Source: an uncultured Clostridia bacterium (GTDB lineage Bacteria > Bacillota > Clostridia > Oscillospirales > Acutalibacteraceae). From it: a stretch of 64,000 nt of DNA. Location: assembly GCA_947628665.1 (NCBI GenBank), contig CANRAU010000002.1, forward strand, positions 86,889 through 150,888, read 5' to 3'. Below the pieces are notes generated by a model. That model saw only the letters and a list, made by a program, of their open reading frames with translations. It was not told where the DNA came from and made no database searches. A program made the translations under genes and the position numbers. This document shows, in pieces, positions 9,993 through 20,355 of this stretch. The number at the start of each line of letters is the position of its first letter. The first letter of the stretch is position 1.

Positions 9993-10727
9993 ATGCATAC
10001 GAAACGCAGGCCGCCGCAAAACGCGGCGCAAGATTCCGCACGGCCTTTTGTGACGGCTGTGATCGTCGCCGCAGGCAATTCCACGCGCATGGGCGGCGTA
10101 AATAAGCAGTTTTTGATGCTTGACGGCGTACCCGTTCTCGTTCGCACGCTGACTGCGTTTGCGGAGAGTCCCTTGGTCGACGAGATCGTGATCGCCGCAC
10201 GCGAAACGGACATTCCGAATATGCTTTCCATGGTGAAGGACTATGAGATCCCCAAGGTCAGTGAGATCGTGCGCGGCGGTGAAACGCGGCAGGAAAGCGT
10301 GTTTGCCGCCATTCGCCGCAGTTCGCCGAACACGGCGTTTTTTGCCATACACGACGGCGCGCGACCGCTCGTGTCCCGGGAAATCATTGCCGATACGGTG
10401 CAGTGTGCGTTTCGCACCGGCGCGGCTTCAACGGGTGTTCGCGTAAAGGATACCGTGAAAGTGGTCGGTGCGGACGGTCAAATTCTGCAAACGCCCGATC
10501 GCGATACGCTTTGGGCGGTGCATACGCCGCAGGTGTTTGCGCGTGAAGTGTATTTGCGTGCGGCAAAAACCGTACCCAACAGCGCGATGTTCACCGACGA
10601 CTGCCGTTTAATGGAGGCGGCGGGAATCCCCGTATATATTGTTGCGGGCAGTTACGAGAATATCAAAATCACAACGCCCGAGGACATTGCCTTGGCGCAC
10701 GGGATTTTGGAGGGGAGAGATGCGTAA
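9993..10727 (+). CDS. ispD: 2-C-methyl-D-erythritol 4-phosphate cytidylyltransferase
   Basis: [35 protein letters not shown]. Confidence 0.93.
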   Translation: MHTKRRPPQNAAQDSARPFVTAVIVAAGNSTRMGGVNKQFLMLDGVPVLVRTLTAFAESPLVDEIVIAARETDIPNMLSMVKDYEIPKVSEIVRGGETRQESVFAAIRRSSPNTAFFAIHDGARPLVSREIIADTVQCAFRTGAASTGVRVKDTVKVVGADGQILQTPDRDTLWAVHTPQVFAREVYLRAAKTVPNSAMFTDDCRLMEAAGIPVYIVAGSYENIKITTPEDIALAHGILEGRDA

Positions 10728-11224
10728 TGCTGCGTATCGGGCATGGCTATGATGTACACCGTCTGCAAGCAGGCAGAAAACTTATCTTGGGCGGCGTGGA
10801 GATCGAAAACGGCGGCGTAGGACTTCTTGGTCACTCCGACGCGGATGTGCTTCTGCACGCGGTAAGCGATGCGCTTTTGGGCGCTGCCGCACTCGGCGAC
10901 ATCGGGAAGCATTTCCCCGATACGGATGAACGCTTTGCGGGCGCGGACAGTTTGCAATTGCTCAAAGAGGTCGTGCGGCTCTTAGACAAAAAGGCGTATG
11001 CCGTCGGCAATATTGACGCGACCGTTTTGGCACAAGCCCCGAAATTGTCCCCCTATATAGACGAAATGCGCAAAAATATCGCCGCCGCCTGCCGCGTACC
11101 CGTCGATGCAGTCAGCGTAAAGGCGACGACGGAGGAGGGGCTTGGCTTTACCGGGCGCAAAGAGGGGATCGCGGCGCACGCGGTCGTACTTCTGACGGAG
11201 CAAAAACAGATTCCGTTTATCTGA
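10727..11224 (+). CDS. ispF: 2-C-methyl-D-erythritol 2,4-cyclodiphosphate synthase
   Basis: [60 protein letters not shown] overlap with ispD. Confidence 0.96.
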   Translation: MLRIGHGYDVHRLQAGRKLILGGVEIENGGVGLLGHSDADVLLHAVSDALLGAAALGDIGKHFPDTDERFAGADSLQLLKEVVRLLDKKAYAVGNIDATVLAQAPKLSPYIDEMRKNIAAACRVPVDAVSVKATTEEGLGFTGRKEGIAAHAVVLLTEQKQIPFI

Positions 11225-11249
11225 ATCCGATTTCGCAAAAGATAAGACT

Positions 11250-11768
11250 GTGCCTTTCCAAAGCGCGGGCGAAAGCTCGACGCCAATTTCTTCGGAAGGA
11301 TGTTCAAGTTTGCAGAGGATCAAAGCGCTTTTTAAAAAGCACAAAGAATTGATTTTGTATGTGGTGTTTGGCGCTCTGACCACGCTCGTCAATTATATCC
11401 TTTACTTTTCCTGCACAAGCGGGTTTAAAATCGGCTGGTCCGCCGCCACGGTCATTGCATGGGTGGGTGCGGTGCTGTTTGCGTATTTCACCAACCGAAA
11501 ATGGGTCTTTGCAAGCAAAAGTCACGGCGCGAAAGCTGTTTTATCGGAATTTCTCAAATTCATAGCGGCCAGGCTCTCTTCTTTGGCGCTCGAATGGTTG
11601 ACGCTCAAGCTCCTGCTGGATATTCTGCATTTTGACGCATTTCAATGGAAATCCTTGCCTGTAGGCGAATTGGTTGCAAAAACGATTGGACAGCTACTGG
11701 TTATAATTGCCAATTATATTCTAAGCAAATTGGTGGTTTTCGCTAAAAAGCCAAGCGGCAATGAATAA
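11250..11768 (+). CDS. GtrA family membrane protein
   Basis: LILYVVFGALTTLVNYILYF...AVLFAYFTNRKWVF. Confidence 0.85.
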   Translation: MPFQSAGESSTPISSEGCSSLQRIKALFKKHKELILYVVFGALTTLVNYILYFSCTSGFKIGWSAATVIAWVGAVLFAYFTNRKWVFASKSHGAKAVLSEFLKFIAARLSSLALEWLTLKLLLDILHFDAFQWKSLPVGELVAKTIGQLLVIIANYILSKLVVFAKKPSGNE

Positions 11769-11877
11769 ACATACAATTTGCTTGCAAAAAAATACATTTT
11801 CCAGTATAATAACGGTAGAAAACATCCCGATGTCTTTGATTTCGGTGTTTTAAATTTTTATAAAAGGGGCATTCTGC

Positions 11878-12729
11878 ATGAAAAAATCAGCAAAAGTTTT
11901 GGCACTGTTCCTGGCCTTGGTCTTGATCGTCGGTATTTTCTCCGCGTGCGGCGCAAAAACCGCCGCCGTGAAAGTGATCAACATCGATCTGACCAATGAG
12001 TTGTATGCGTTCGGTGTGGATAAAGATCAGCCCGAGCTTTTGGAGAATGTCAATGCCTTCATTGCTAAAATCAAAAGCGACGGCACGCTTGATACGCTTT
12101 GTGACAAGTACTTTTCCGACGGCACGCCCGAGGTAATCCAGTCAGCGGCGCTTGACGCTTCCAAGGATCAGCTGGTGGTCGCTACGAACGCGGCGTTTGA
12201 GCCGTTTGAGTACACCAACGGCGACGGCTACAGCGGCATCGATATCGAAATTGCTTCTTTGCTTGCCAAAGAACTCGGCAAGGAATTGGTCATTCAGAAC
12301 ATGGATTTTGACGCGGTCTGCCTTTCGGTCGGTCAACATAAGTGCGACATCGCCATGGCGGGTCTTACCGTCCAAGAAAAGAGGAAGGAATATGTGAACT
12401 TCTCCGATTCCTACTATACCGCGTCACAGCGCTTGATCGTGAAGGGCGACGACACCACGTTTGACGATTGTAAGGATGCGGACAGCGTAGTAGCCATCCT
12501 CAATAAGATGGATGAGACTGTGACCATCGGCGTACAGAACGGTACAACGGGTCAGTTCTATGTCGAGGGCGATAAGGACATGGATTTCCCGGGTCTGCCG
12601 ACGAAATGCACCGGCTACAAAAACGGTTCTATGGCCGTACAGGATATTATCAACGGAAATATCCAGTATGTCATTATCGACGCCGCCCCCGCTGATTGCA
12701 TCACCAAAGCGCTCAACGAAGTCAACTGA
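11878..12729 (+). CDS. Amino-acid ABC transporter substrate-binding lipoprotein (apparent circular permutation)
   Basis: Lipobox GIFSAC; ATNAAFEPFEYTNGDGYSGIDIEIASLLAKELGKELVI, CDIAMAGLTVQEKRKEYVNFSDSYY; promoter TTGCAA-N17-TATAAT upstream. Confidence 0.9.
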   Translation: MKKSAKVLALFLALVLIVGIFSACGAKTAAVKVINIDLTNELYAFGVDKDQPELLENVNAFIAKIKSDGTLDTLCDKYFSDGTPEVIQSAALDASKDQLVVATNAAFEPFEYTNGDGYSGIDIEIASLLAKELGKELVIQNMDFDAVCLSVGQHKCDIAMAGLTVQEKRKEYVNFSDSYYTASQRLIVKGDDTTFDDCKDADSVVAILNKMDETVTIGVQNGTTGQFYVEGDKDMDFPGLPTKCTGYKNGSMAVQDIINGNIQYVIIDAAPADCITKALNEVN

Positions 12730-12750
12730 ATTCGGGCTTAAAACCAAGAG

Positions 12751-12785
12751 GGATGCTCCACATGCCTTGTGGGGCATTCTTTTTA
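12751..12785 (+). terminator. Intercistronic terminator/attenuator between SBP and permease genes
   Basis: ggatgctccacatgccttgtggggcattctttttat: about 12 bp stem plus T-run. Confidence 0.7.
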
Positions 12786-12882
12786 TCGGCTTACTTATAA
12801 AGCGTAAAAATTTGGATGAAAGGGACGGTACGGGTTTTGATATGCCGCTGCTTGGCGGTGTACACAGCATACCCTGTATCGC

Positions 12883-13605
12883 GTGAACTATGTTATGGGG
12901 AATTTCAGTCGTAAGGTAGAACGCTTTTTAGAAGTGTTTATCAACGCCGGCGGGTATGTACGGGTGCTCGAAGGCTTAAAAAATACGCTTCTGATTGCCG
13001 TTTTGGGTCTTGTGATCGGCCTTGCGATCGGTACGCTGATCGCGACCGTGCGCGTATTGCCAAAGTATAAGCGTCTGCCGCGCGTGCTAAACGGCTTTTG
13101 CAGCTTTTATGTGGAGCTGTTTCGCGGCACGCCTATGGTGGTGCAGCTGCTTGTCTTTTACTATGTGCTCCTGCCACTTATTGGGGTCAAAATGACCTCT
13201 GTCGCCGTGTCTGTCGTCGTGTTTGGCCTTAACAGCGCCGCTTACATATCCGAGATCATGCGCAGCGGCATTCAATCGGTCGATCCGGGGCAAATGGAGG
13301 GCGGCCGTTCGGTCGGCTTGAGCTATGCCAACACCATGCTGCGCATCGTCATTCCGCAGGCGATCAAGAATATTCTGCCGACGCTCGGCAATGAATTTAT
13401 CGCCCTGATCAAGGAGACTTCGGTGGTCAGCTTTGTCGGCGCGACGGATTTATATGTAGCTTTTAACTATATCGGCAGCAACAGCTATGAATTTATGGTG
13501 CCGTACCTTGTGATGGCGATTTTGTACATTCTGATGGTACTGATCATCAGCCTGCTGGTGAAGTGGATGGAAAGGAGTCTGAGGAAAAGTGATCGAGGTC
13601 GTTAA
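12883..13605 (+). CDS. Amino-acid ABC transporter permease (HisM/GlnP family)
   Basis: [56 protein letters not shown]. Confidence 0.93.
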   Translation: MNYVMGNFSRKVERFLEVFINAGGYVRVLEGLKNTLLIAVLGLVIGLAIGTLIATVRVLPKYKRLPRVLNGFCSFYVELFRGTPMVVQLLVFYYVLLPLIGVKMTSVAVSVVVFGLNSAAYISEIMRSGIQSVDPGQMEGGRSVGLSYANTMLRIVIPQAIKNILPTLGNEFIALIKETSVVSFVGATDLYVAFNYIGSNSYEFMVPYLVMAILYILMVLIISLLVKWMERSLRKSDRGR

Positions 13606-14383
13606 TCTGACCAAAAGCTTTGGTGACCTGCAAGTTCTCAAGGGCATTGACCTTACCATCGAGCAGGGAGAAAAAGTCGTTGTGATCGGTCCGTCCGGCT
13701 CCGGAAAAAGCACTATGCTGCGGTGTCTCAACTGCATGGAAGACCCTACCTCCGGGCAGATTTTGTATCATGGCGTCAATCTTGCGGATATGCACGTCGA
13801 TATCAACGAGCAGCGCGAGAAAATCGGCATGGTCTTTCAGCATTTTAACCTGTTCAATAATAAGACGGTGCTGGAAAATATCATGCTCGCGCCCGTTGTG
13901 ACGCAGAAAAAGCATATGAAAAAGCTGCGCAGACAGCAGAAGCAAAACAAGTCGGCGGACGTGGAAATTCTTACCAACGCGCAGATCAAAGCGCGGGCGA
14001 AGGAAAACGCCCTGTCGCTTTTGGAGCGCATCGGCCTTGCCGACAAGGCGGACGCGTATCCGTCGCAGCTTTCCGGCGGACAGAAGCAGCGCGTAGCGAT
14101 CGTCCGTTCACTTGCCATGCATCCCGATGTGATGCTGTTTGACGAACCGACCTCCGCGCTTGACCCCGAAATGGTCGGCGAGGTTTTGGAGGTGATCCGC
14201 GATCTTGCAAAAAGCGGCATGACCATGGTCATCGTCACACACGAAATGGGCTTTGCCCGTGAGGTCGCCGACAGGGTTCTGTTTATGGATGAGGGCATTA
14301 TTTTGGAGCAGGGCACACCCCAGGAGATTTTTGAAAATCCGCAGCATCCGCGTCTGCAGGAGTTTTTATCGAAGGTATTGTAA
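13589..14383 (+). CDS. Amino-acid ABC transporter ATP-binding protein (GlnQ-like)
   Basis: Walker [17 protein letters not shown], Walker [13 protein letters not shown]. Confidence 0.95.
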   Translation: MIEVVNLTKSFGDLQVLKGIDLTIEQGEKVVVIGPSGSGKSTMLRCLNCMEDPTSGQILYHGVNLADMHVDINEQREKIGMVFQHFNLFNNKTVLENIMLAPVVTQKKHMKKLRRQQKQNKSADVEILTNAQIKARAKENALSLLERIGLADKADAYPSQLSGGQKQRVAIVRSLAMHPDVMLFDEPTSALDPEMVGEVLEVIRDLAKSGMTMVIVTHEMGFAREVADRVLFMDEGIILEQGTPQEIFENPQHPRLQEFLSKVL

Positions 14384-14418
14384 GCAAATTTGGCAGAATA
14401 CCGCAAGTCAATCGAAAA

Positions 14419-14462
14419 AGGAAACGGCAATAATCGTCGATTGTTACCGTTTCCTAATTTTT
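14419..14462 (+). terminator. Terminator of the amino-acid ABC operon
   Basis: ggaaacggcaataatcgtcgattgttaccgtttcctaatttttt. Confidence 0.75.
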
Positions 14463-14540
14463 TGATTGTGCATATTGCTTTTTGACGGTCAATATGTTAT
14501 AGTTTATTTTGTTAAGACTGACAAAAAATGGAGGTAGCAT

Positions 14541-15905
14541 ATGGCTGAGCAAAAAGCAAAACTCGGTGGCCGAATTTGGTTTAACATTCTGATTTTCGGC
14601 TTAATGGGACAGGTGGCCTGGAGCGTAGAAAATATGTTCTTCAACACCTTCCTGTACAATTCCATTTACTCGGGCGCGTCGCAGTCCGCTGTAAACGGCT
14701 CTATTGACGTGATGAGCGCGATCAGCGCCATGGTGGCGTTCAGCGCGGCGACGGCGGTGATTACGACCTTTTTGATCGGCACTTGGAGCGACAAAGCCGG
14801 AAAGCGCAAGCGCTTCATTTGCATATTCTACATATTGTGGGGGATCGTGACTGCCTCCTTCGGCGCAATTTCGCGTGAGAACACCGCCGCTTTGTTCGGC
14901 CTTTCGGATGAAACAAAAATCCTGACGGCAACGGTTTGCATCGTGATCACCATGGACTGCGTGATGACCTTTATGGGTTCTGCGGGCAATGACGCAGCGT
15001 TTAACGCATGGGTGACCGACGTTACTTCTACCAAAAACCGCGCCACAGTCGAGAGCATTCTTTCGTTTTTGCCGATCGTAGCCTCCGTAGCGGTCATGGG
15101 TCTTGCAGGTGCGGTCGGCAGCATCGGCTATCATCTGTTCTTCATCGTCCTTGGCGCGGTCGTCGCACTTTGCGGCATCATCGGTATGTTTACCTTAAAG
15201 GACGGTACGATTCAAGCACAACCCAGTGATTCCTATTGGCAGGACTTGATTTACGGTTTCCGTCCCTCGGTCGTGCGGGAGAATAAAAAACTGTACCTCG
15301 CTTTAACGGCGGTATGCATTTCTTCCACGGCTTTTCAGGTGTTTTTCCCGTATATCTTCATCTATCTCGGCAATGTGTTAAATTTCAGCTTAGACAGCCT
15401 TATGGCTTCTCTTACGCCCACGATCATTGCGGTTGCGGTCGTCGTGCTGGTGCTGGTCGTCGTGCTGCTTGTGTCCATGGGTAAGCTGATGGATAAATTC
15501 GGGAAAGAGAAATTTGTCATTTTTGCCACGCTGCTATATTTTGCGGGGCTTCTTGCCGCGGGCTTTGCCAAAACCGCCGTGACCTTCCTGATTTGCGCGC
15601 TACCTGCCATGGCGGGCTGGGGGCTTATCTCCATCGGCATGAACGCTTCCGTGCGTGATTTCATGCCGCAGGGCAAAGTCGGCGCGTTCCAGGGAATTCG
15701 CATGATCTTCTTCGTGCTGATCCCCATGGTCGTCGGCCCGGTAATCGGCAATTTGGTTTGCCGTATATCCTCCGTGACCTATACGAACGAGTACGGTGTT
15801 GTCACTTCCGCACCCGGTTCTGTGATGTTCTTCGCGTCGGCGGCGGTTGCGATCTTTATTTTGATTCCTGCGCTCATACTCAAAAAGAAAGGCTTTAAGG
15901 CGTAA
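14541..15905 (+). CDS. MFS transporter (GPH/sugar-cation symporter-like)
   Basis: MAEQKAKLGGRIWFNILIFGLMGQVAWSVENMFFNTFLYN; polytopic, 454 aa. Confidence 0.8.
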   Translation: MAEQKAKLGGRIWFNILIFGLMGQVAWSVENMFFNTFLYNSIYSGASQSAVNGSIDVMSAISAMVAFSAATAVITTFLIGTWSDKAGKRKRFICIFYILWGIVTASFGAISRENTAALFGLSDETKILTATVCIVITMDCVMTFMGSAGNDAAFNAWVTDVTSTKNRATVESILSFLPIVASVAVMGLAGAVGSIGYHLFFIVLGAVVALCGIIGMFTLKDGTIQAQPSDSYWQDLIYGFRPSVVRENKKLYLALTAVCISSTAFQVFFPYIFIYLGNVLNFSLDSLMASLTPTIIAVAVVVLVLVVVLLVSMGKLMDKFGKEKFVIFATLLYFAGLLAAGFAKTAVTFLICALPAMAGWGLISIGMNASVRDFMPQGKVGAFQGIRMIFFVLIPMVVGPVIGNLVCRISSVTYTNEYGVVTSAPGSVMFFASAAVAIFILIPALILKKKGFKA

Positions 15906-15917
15906 AAGTAAATCAAA

Positions 15918-15951
15918 GCAAGCGTCTGTCGTTCGGCAGGCGCTTTTTTTC
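15918..15951 (+). terminator. Intrinsic terminator after MFS gene
   Basis: aagcgtctgtcgttcggcaggcgctttttttct. Confidence 0.75.
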
Positions 15952-16036
15952 TTTAATTTATGAATTACGGCTTTTAATAACACGGATAATATGGTATACT
16001 GAATGCAATCGGATGCGGAAAGGGGAAGATGTGCGG

Positions 16037-16891
16037 ATGCGCAAAAAAAGCAAACTGCGCTTTTCGAGCGTGCGACAGACGAAAATGCGCCGCACGCGTG
16101 CGTTTGTGGTGTCCTTTATCGCCTTTATTTTGGTGTTCGGCACGGTCTCTCTGCTTATTTTTCTGCACTCTATTGACTTCAATTTGGGAAACCTTACCCA
16201 AAAAGAAGAGGACTCGACCGATCCGACGCAAACCTCCTCTACACAGCCTTTTGCCGAGCCGCAGATACAGGATTGTAATGTGCTTCTCATCTGTTCGGAC
16301 AGCGACGACCATTTGACGATGCTCGCTTTGGTATCCTCCGATAAGGAGAAAAAGCAAATCTTCATTTCTTGTTTGAATCCGTCCCATCAGGACGCTTCCG
16401 CGTCCACGCTTTCAGCGCATTATCAAAATGGCGGGGTCGCGGGGCTTAAAATGGCGGTTTCTGATGCTTTCGGCGTAAAAATCGACCGCTATATCCGCGT
16501 GATCGATGCCAATTTAAAGCAGATCATCGCTGAAATCGGCGATATTCCCGTGCAAGTTCCCGAACCCATCCGTTATCGCGGCACGGATTATAGCCTGTTT
16601 TTGGACAGCGGGGAGCAGAGCCTTACGGGCGATCTGTTTGTCAAATATCTGAAATTCGCTTCACAAGACGGGAAAGCCGAGGCGGCGCGCGCGCTGGTCA
16701 GCGCCACACTGCACGCGTTTCGTGACGACAACCGCGAACAGCTTTACAATAAGCTCTTCAACAAATCGGATACGGATATTTCCGTTGTGGATAATACGGA
16801 CAGCAACGGCTTGGTCAGCACGTATCTTGCCTTGCGGGACAATGTGGCGCTGTCCTCGATAGAGCAGGCCAAAGGCGATAAGGAGGAATAG
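16037..16891 (+). CDS. LytR-CpsA-Psr (LCP)-like membrane protein, divergent
   Basis: N-terminal TM; GGVAGLKMAVSDAFGVKIDRYIRVIDANLKQIIAEIGDIPVQVPEPI resembles the LCP core. Confidence 0.6.
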   Translation: MRKKSKLRFSSVRQTKMRRTRAFVVSFIAFILVFGTVSLLIFLHSIDFNLGNLTQKEEDSTDPTQTSSTQPFAEPQIQDCNVLLICSDSDDHLTMLALVSSDKEKKQIFISCLNPSHQDASASTLSAHYQNGGVAGLKMAVSDAFGVKIDRYIRVIDANLKQIIAEIGDIPVQVPEPIRYRGTDYSLFLDSGEQSLTGDLFVKYLKFASQDGKAEAARALVSATLHAFRDDNREQLYNKLFNKSDTDISVVDNTDSNGLVSTYLALRDNVALSSIEQAKGDKEE

Positions 16892-18028
16892 ATGAAAAAA
16901 ATTCTCCTGGTTTTTACCGCTCTTTTGGCACTCTCGTTTGGCGCTTTGTACTTTATACAAGCGCAGATGACAAAGCCGACCGATTTTTCCGATACGCAAA
17001 TGGTGTATGCATCGGACGGTGCAGTTCGCCGTTATTATCAGTCGCTCTCCGACGACGGGAAAATCGCCTATACGTTGATTTTGTCCGTTATTCGCACCCA
17101 TCCCGAAGAGATCGAAATACCCGTTTTGGATACGGAGAGCTTTGACGATGTTTTTTGCGCGATCTCTTACGACAACCCCGATCTTCTCTGCTTAAAAAAT
17201 GAGGGGCGGATCGAAATGCGCGGCGAAAAATGCTTTTTCATCCCGCAGTACACAGCGGATGCCGAAGCCTGTGACGCGCACAGTGCGCAGATGCTCCAAA
17301 AAGCGGAAGAAATACTCGGCGGCATAGAGGAGAATATGTCCGACTATGCGCGCGAGCTTTACTTGCACGATGAGGTCTGTAAACGCCTGCAATATGCGCA
17401 TACGGACGATTCGATCGGCTACACGACTTATGACGCGCTGGTTTTGGGCAGAGCCGTATGCGAGGGGTATGCACGCAGTATGCAGCTTCTCTTAAACCGC
17501 GGCGGAATTCCTTGTTACTTGGTTACCGGTGTCGGCGTGGATATAGACGGTAAGACCGAGGGGCATATGTGGAACGTCGTGACCGTCGGCGGCGAAAACT
17601 ATTATTTGGACGCGACGTGGGACGATTTGGACGCCGAGGAGATCGACAGCTTTTCGCACGCATTTTTTAATCTGGATGAACAGACAATCGCCAAGACGCA
17701 TTTGAATATCGTCCCGCAGGATAATGCATGCACTGCAACTTCGGCGAATTATTATGTAGCGGAGGGTCTGTTGCTTCCCTCGTTCAACGCGTCCGACCGC
17801 CGCGTACTCACAAGAGAACTGCGCGAAGCCATGCAAACGGGGGAGAATACGATTGAAGTTTGCTTTGCAACGGATGCAGCTTTCCGTGCGGCGCAGGAGG
17901 CCTTGGTGGATCGTCAGGAGCTCTCCGATTTGCCCTTGGAAGCCGATCGAAAGCTTGCAAAGCAATACACGACCGTGCTTTTTGTACAGGATGAAGTGAT
18001 GCGAACCCTGCAAATCACCTTACGCTGA
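16892..18028 (+). CDS. Transglutaminase-like domain-containing secreted/membrane protein
   Basis: GRAVCEGYARSMQLLLNRGGIPCYLVTG...EGHMWNVVTVGGENYYLDATWDD (Cys-His-Asp). Confidence 0.85.
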   Translation: MKKILLVFTALLALSFGALYFIQAQMTKPTDFSDTQMVYASDGAVRRYYQSLSDDGKIAYTLILSVIRTHPEEIEIPVLDTESFDDVFCAISYDNPDLLCLKNEGRIEMRGEKCFFIPQYTADAEACDAHSAQMLQKAEEILGGIEENMSDYARELYLHDEVCKRLQYAHTDDSIGYTTYDALVLGRAVCEGYARSMQLLLNRGGIPCYLVTGVGVDIDGKTEGHMWNVVTVGGENYYLDATWDDLDAEEIDSFSHAFFNLDEQTIAKTHLNIVPQDNACTATSANYYVAEGLLLPSFNASDRRVLTRELREAMQTGENTIEVCFATDAAFRAAQEALVDRQELSDLPLEADRKLAKQYTTVLFVQDEVMRTLQITLR

Positions 18029-18096
18029 AATGGAAATAAAATTGGAAAGGGAAAGGCGCGGTACAGCCTGCATGAGCGTATCGCGGGACAAGGAAC

Positions 18097-18657
18097 ATGG
18101 ATAAGCAAAGAATTGAAAATGCGGTGCGGGAGATTTTGCTCGCCATCGGCGAAGACCCCGACCGCGAAGGTCTTGTGGAAACGCCGAAACGCGTTGCCAA
18201 TATGTACGCCGAGATTTTTTCGGGGTTGGAGGACGACCCCAAGCGGCATTTGAAGATTTTCAATGAGTCGGAAAATGACGAAATGGTCATTGTGCGGGAC
18301 ATTCCGATGTATTCGATGTGCGAACACCATTTGCTCCCGTTCGTGGGCAAAGCGCATATCGCCTATATCCCCGAAAACGGCAAGGTAATTGGGCTTTCCA
18401 AGCTCGCGCGCATTGTGGACAGCTTCTCGAAAAAGCCGCAGCTGCAAGAGAGGCTGACTTCGCAGATTGCGGACTTCTTGGAGGAAAACCTGCGGCCTAA
18501 GGGGGTCGCCGTTGTAATCGAAGCCGAGCATTTGTGCATGACCATGCGCGGCGCGCGCGCGGCGGGATCGAAAACCCAAACTTCTGCGTTGCGCGGCTCC
18601 ATGCGCAGGGATGCCAAAACGCGTGCGGAAGCGATGGCGCTTTTACGGGGGAACTGA
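18097..18657 (+). CDS. folE: GTP cyclohydrolase I
   Basis: [45 protein letters not shown]. Confidence 0.96.
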   Translation: MDKQRIENAVREILLAIGEDPDREGLVETPKRVANMYAEIFSGLEDDPKRHLKIFNESENDEMVIVRDIPMYSMCEHHLLPFVGKAHIAYIPENGKVIGLSKLARIVDSFSKKPQLQERLTSQIADFLEENLRPKGVAVVIEAEHLCMTMRGARAAGSKTQTSALRGSMRRDAKTRAEAMALLRGN

Positions 18658-18660
18658 AAC

Positions 18661-19500
18661 GTGACATTCCAAGGGCGCAATTTTTCTTTTCCTTTGGGCA
18701 GGCGTACATATGTGATGGGCATTCTCAACATCACGCCCGATTCTTTTTTTGACGGTGGGAAATGGAATACGCCGGAGGCCGCCTGTCGCCACGCGATGGA
18801 TATGGAGCGCGACGGAGCAGATCTGATCGATGTCGGTGCGCAGTCCACAAGACCCGGGCATACGCCGCTTTGCGAAGATGACGAAATGCGGATTTTGGCG
18901 GATTTCCTGCCGCCAATCGCCGCTTGTACGCATGTACCCTTATCTGTGGATACCTTTTTTCCGCGTGCGGCGGAATACGCCCTGCAAAACGGCGCGTCTG
19001 TCGTCAACGATGTCAGCGGTATTTTTCAGGAACGTATGGCGGCGGTCGTGCGCGCTTATAACGCAGGCTGGATCGTTATGCACAACGGCGGCGGAGATGC
19101 AGACCGGGTGCGTACGTATGCGCACGGCGTCACAGAGGATGTCGCCGCCTTTTTTGACGATATGGAGGAGCGCGCCGTGCGTTTCGGCATCAGTGCCGAT
19201 CATATTTGCTATGATATTGGTATCGGATTTGGAAAATCCCATGCCGACAATATGGAACTGCTGCGGCATATTTCGAAATTTAAACGGCCGAACCGCGCCT
19301 TGCTGACGGCGCTGTCGTGCAAGCGTGTGATTGCATATGAGACGGGGGCAGATGGGGACGACAGAAAATACGGCACGATTGCCGCGAATACGCTTGCCAT
19401 TGCGGGCGGAACGGATTTTATCCGTGTACATCACGTTCGGGAAGCTGTGTTGGCGGTGAAAATGGCGGATGCGCTTGTAAGGGGAGAGGACAATGGATAA
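18661..19500 (+). CDS. folP: Dihydropteroate synthase
   Basis: YVMGILNITPDSFFDGGKW, DLIDVGAQSTRPG; GTG start. Confidence 0.95.
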   Translation: MTFQGRNFSFPLGRRTYVMGILNITPDSFFDGGKWNTPEAACRHAMDMERDGADLIDVGAQSTRPGHTPLCEDDEMRILADFLPPIAACTHVPLSVDTFFPRAAEYALQNGASVVNDVSGIFQERMAAVVRAYNAGWIVMHNGGGDADRVRTYAHGVTEDVAAFFDDMEERAVRFGISADHICYDIGIGFGKSHADNMELLRHISKFKRPNRALLTALSCKRVIAYETGADGDDRKYGTIAANTLAIAGGTDFIRVHHVREAVLAVKMADALVRGEDNG

Positions 19501-19879
19501 AATAGAGATACAAGGCTTACACCTTTACGCCTATCACGGTGTGAATCCGTCGGAAAAAGAGGACGGGCAGCCGTTTTTTCTCGATATTACCTGTTTCCTG
19601 TCGCTTTGCGTACCCTGCAAAACGGATCGGGTGGAAGATACGGTTAGCTACGCAAAAATCCTGAAAACCGCGCGTACAGCCTTTTTAAGTCGAAAGTTTG
19701 ACCTGTTGGAGGCTGCGGCGCAAGCCGTTGCAGACGCGGTTTTAGAAGCGTTTCCACCCATTAAAGAGGTCACGGTGCGCGTGCGTAAACCCTATGCGCC
19801 CATAGAAGCCGAATTTGCGTATGTGGCGGTTGAAATCACACGGGACAGAGCGGCATCTGCAAAGGAGGAGCTTCTTTGA
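19493..19879 (+). CDS. folB: Dihydroneopterin aldolase
   Basis: MDKIEIQGLHLYAYHGVNPSEKEDGQPFFLDI. Confidence 0.93.
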   Translation: MDKIEIQGLHLYAYHGVNPSEKEDGQPFFLDITCFLSLCVPCKTDRVEDTVSYAKILKTARTAFLSRKFDLLEAAAQAVADAVLEAFPPIKEVTVRVRKPYAPIEAEFAYVAVEITRDRAASAKEELL

Positions 19880-20355
19880 AAGCAGTCATCGGCATCGGTT
19901 CAAATCTCGGCGACCGCATGAAAAATCTCCGTGACGCGGTAACTTCCCTCGGGCTTTTGCCGAACACAAAGGTTTTGCGGCAATCGTCCGTCTATGAAAC
20001 CAAGCCCTACGGCTACGCCGAGCAACCCGATTTTTTGAATATGGTTGCAGAAATCGAAACGGATTGGAGCGCCGAAGCGTTACTTGGCGCGTGTCTTGGT
20101 ATTGAAGCGGGATTTGGGCGCGTTCGCGCGTTTAAAAACGGGCCGCGTATTTTGGATTTGGATTTGCTTTTGGCGGAGGATTTCACCTCTGATACGCCTT
20201 TTCTGCGCGTACCGCATCCCGAAATTCCCAACCGTTCCTTTATTTTAGTGCCGCTTTTTGAATTGTTTCCCGGGGAAAACGCCTATGGATATGACTTTTC
20301 GGCCGCCTACCGCGCGCACCCCAAAAAGGATATTGTGCTTTTCGCCGCCGAGTAA
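19876..20355 (+). CDS. folK: 2-amino-4-hydroxy-6-hydroxymethyldihydropteridine diphosphokinase
   Basis: VIGIGSNLGDRMKNL, YETKPYGYAEQPDFLNMVAEIET, GPRILDLDLLL; TTG start. Confidence 0.94.
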   Translation: MKAVIGIGSNLGDRMKNLRDAVTSLGLLPNTKVLRQSSVYETKPYGYAEQPDFLNMVAEIETDWSAEALLGACLGIEAGFGRVRAFKNGPRILDLDLLLAEDFTSDTPFLRVPHPEIPNRSFILVPLFELFPGENAYGYDFSAAYRAHPKKDIVLFAAE

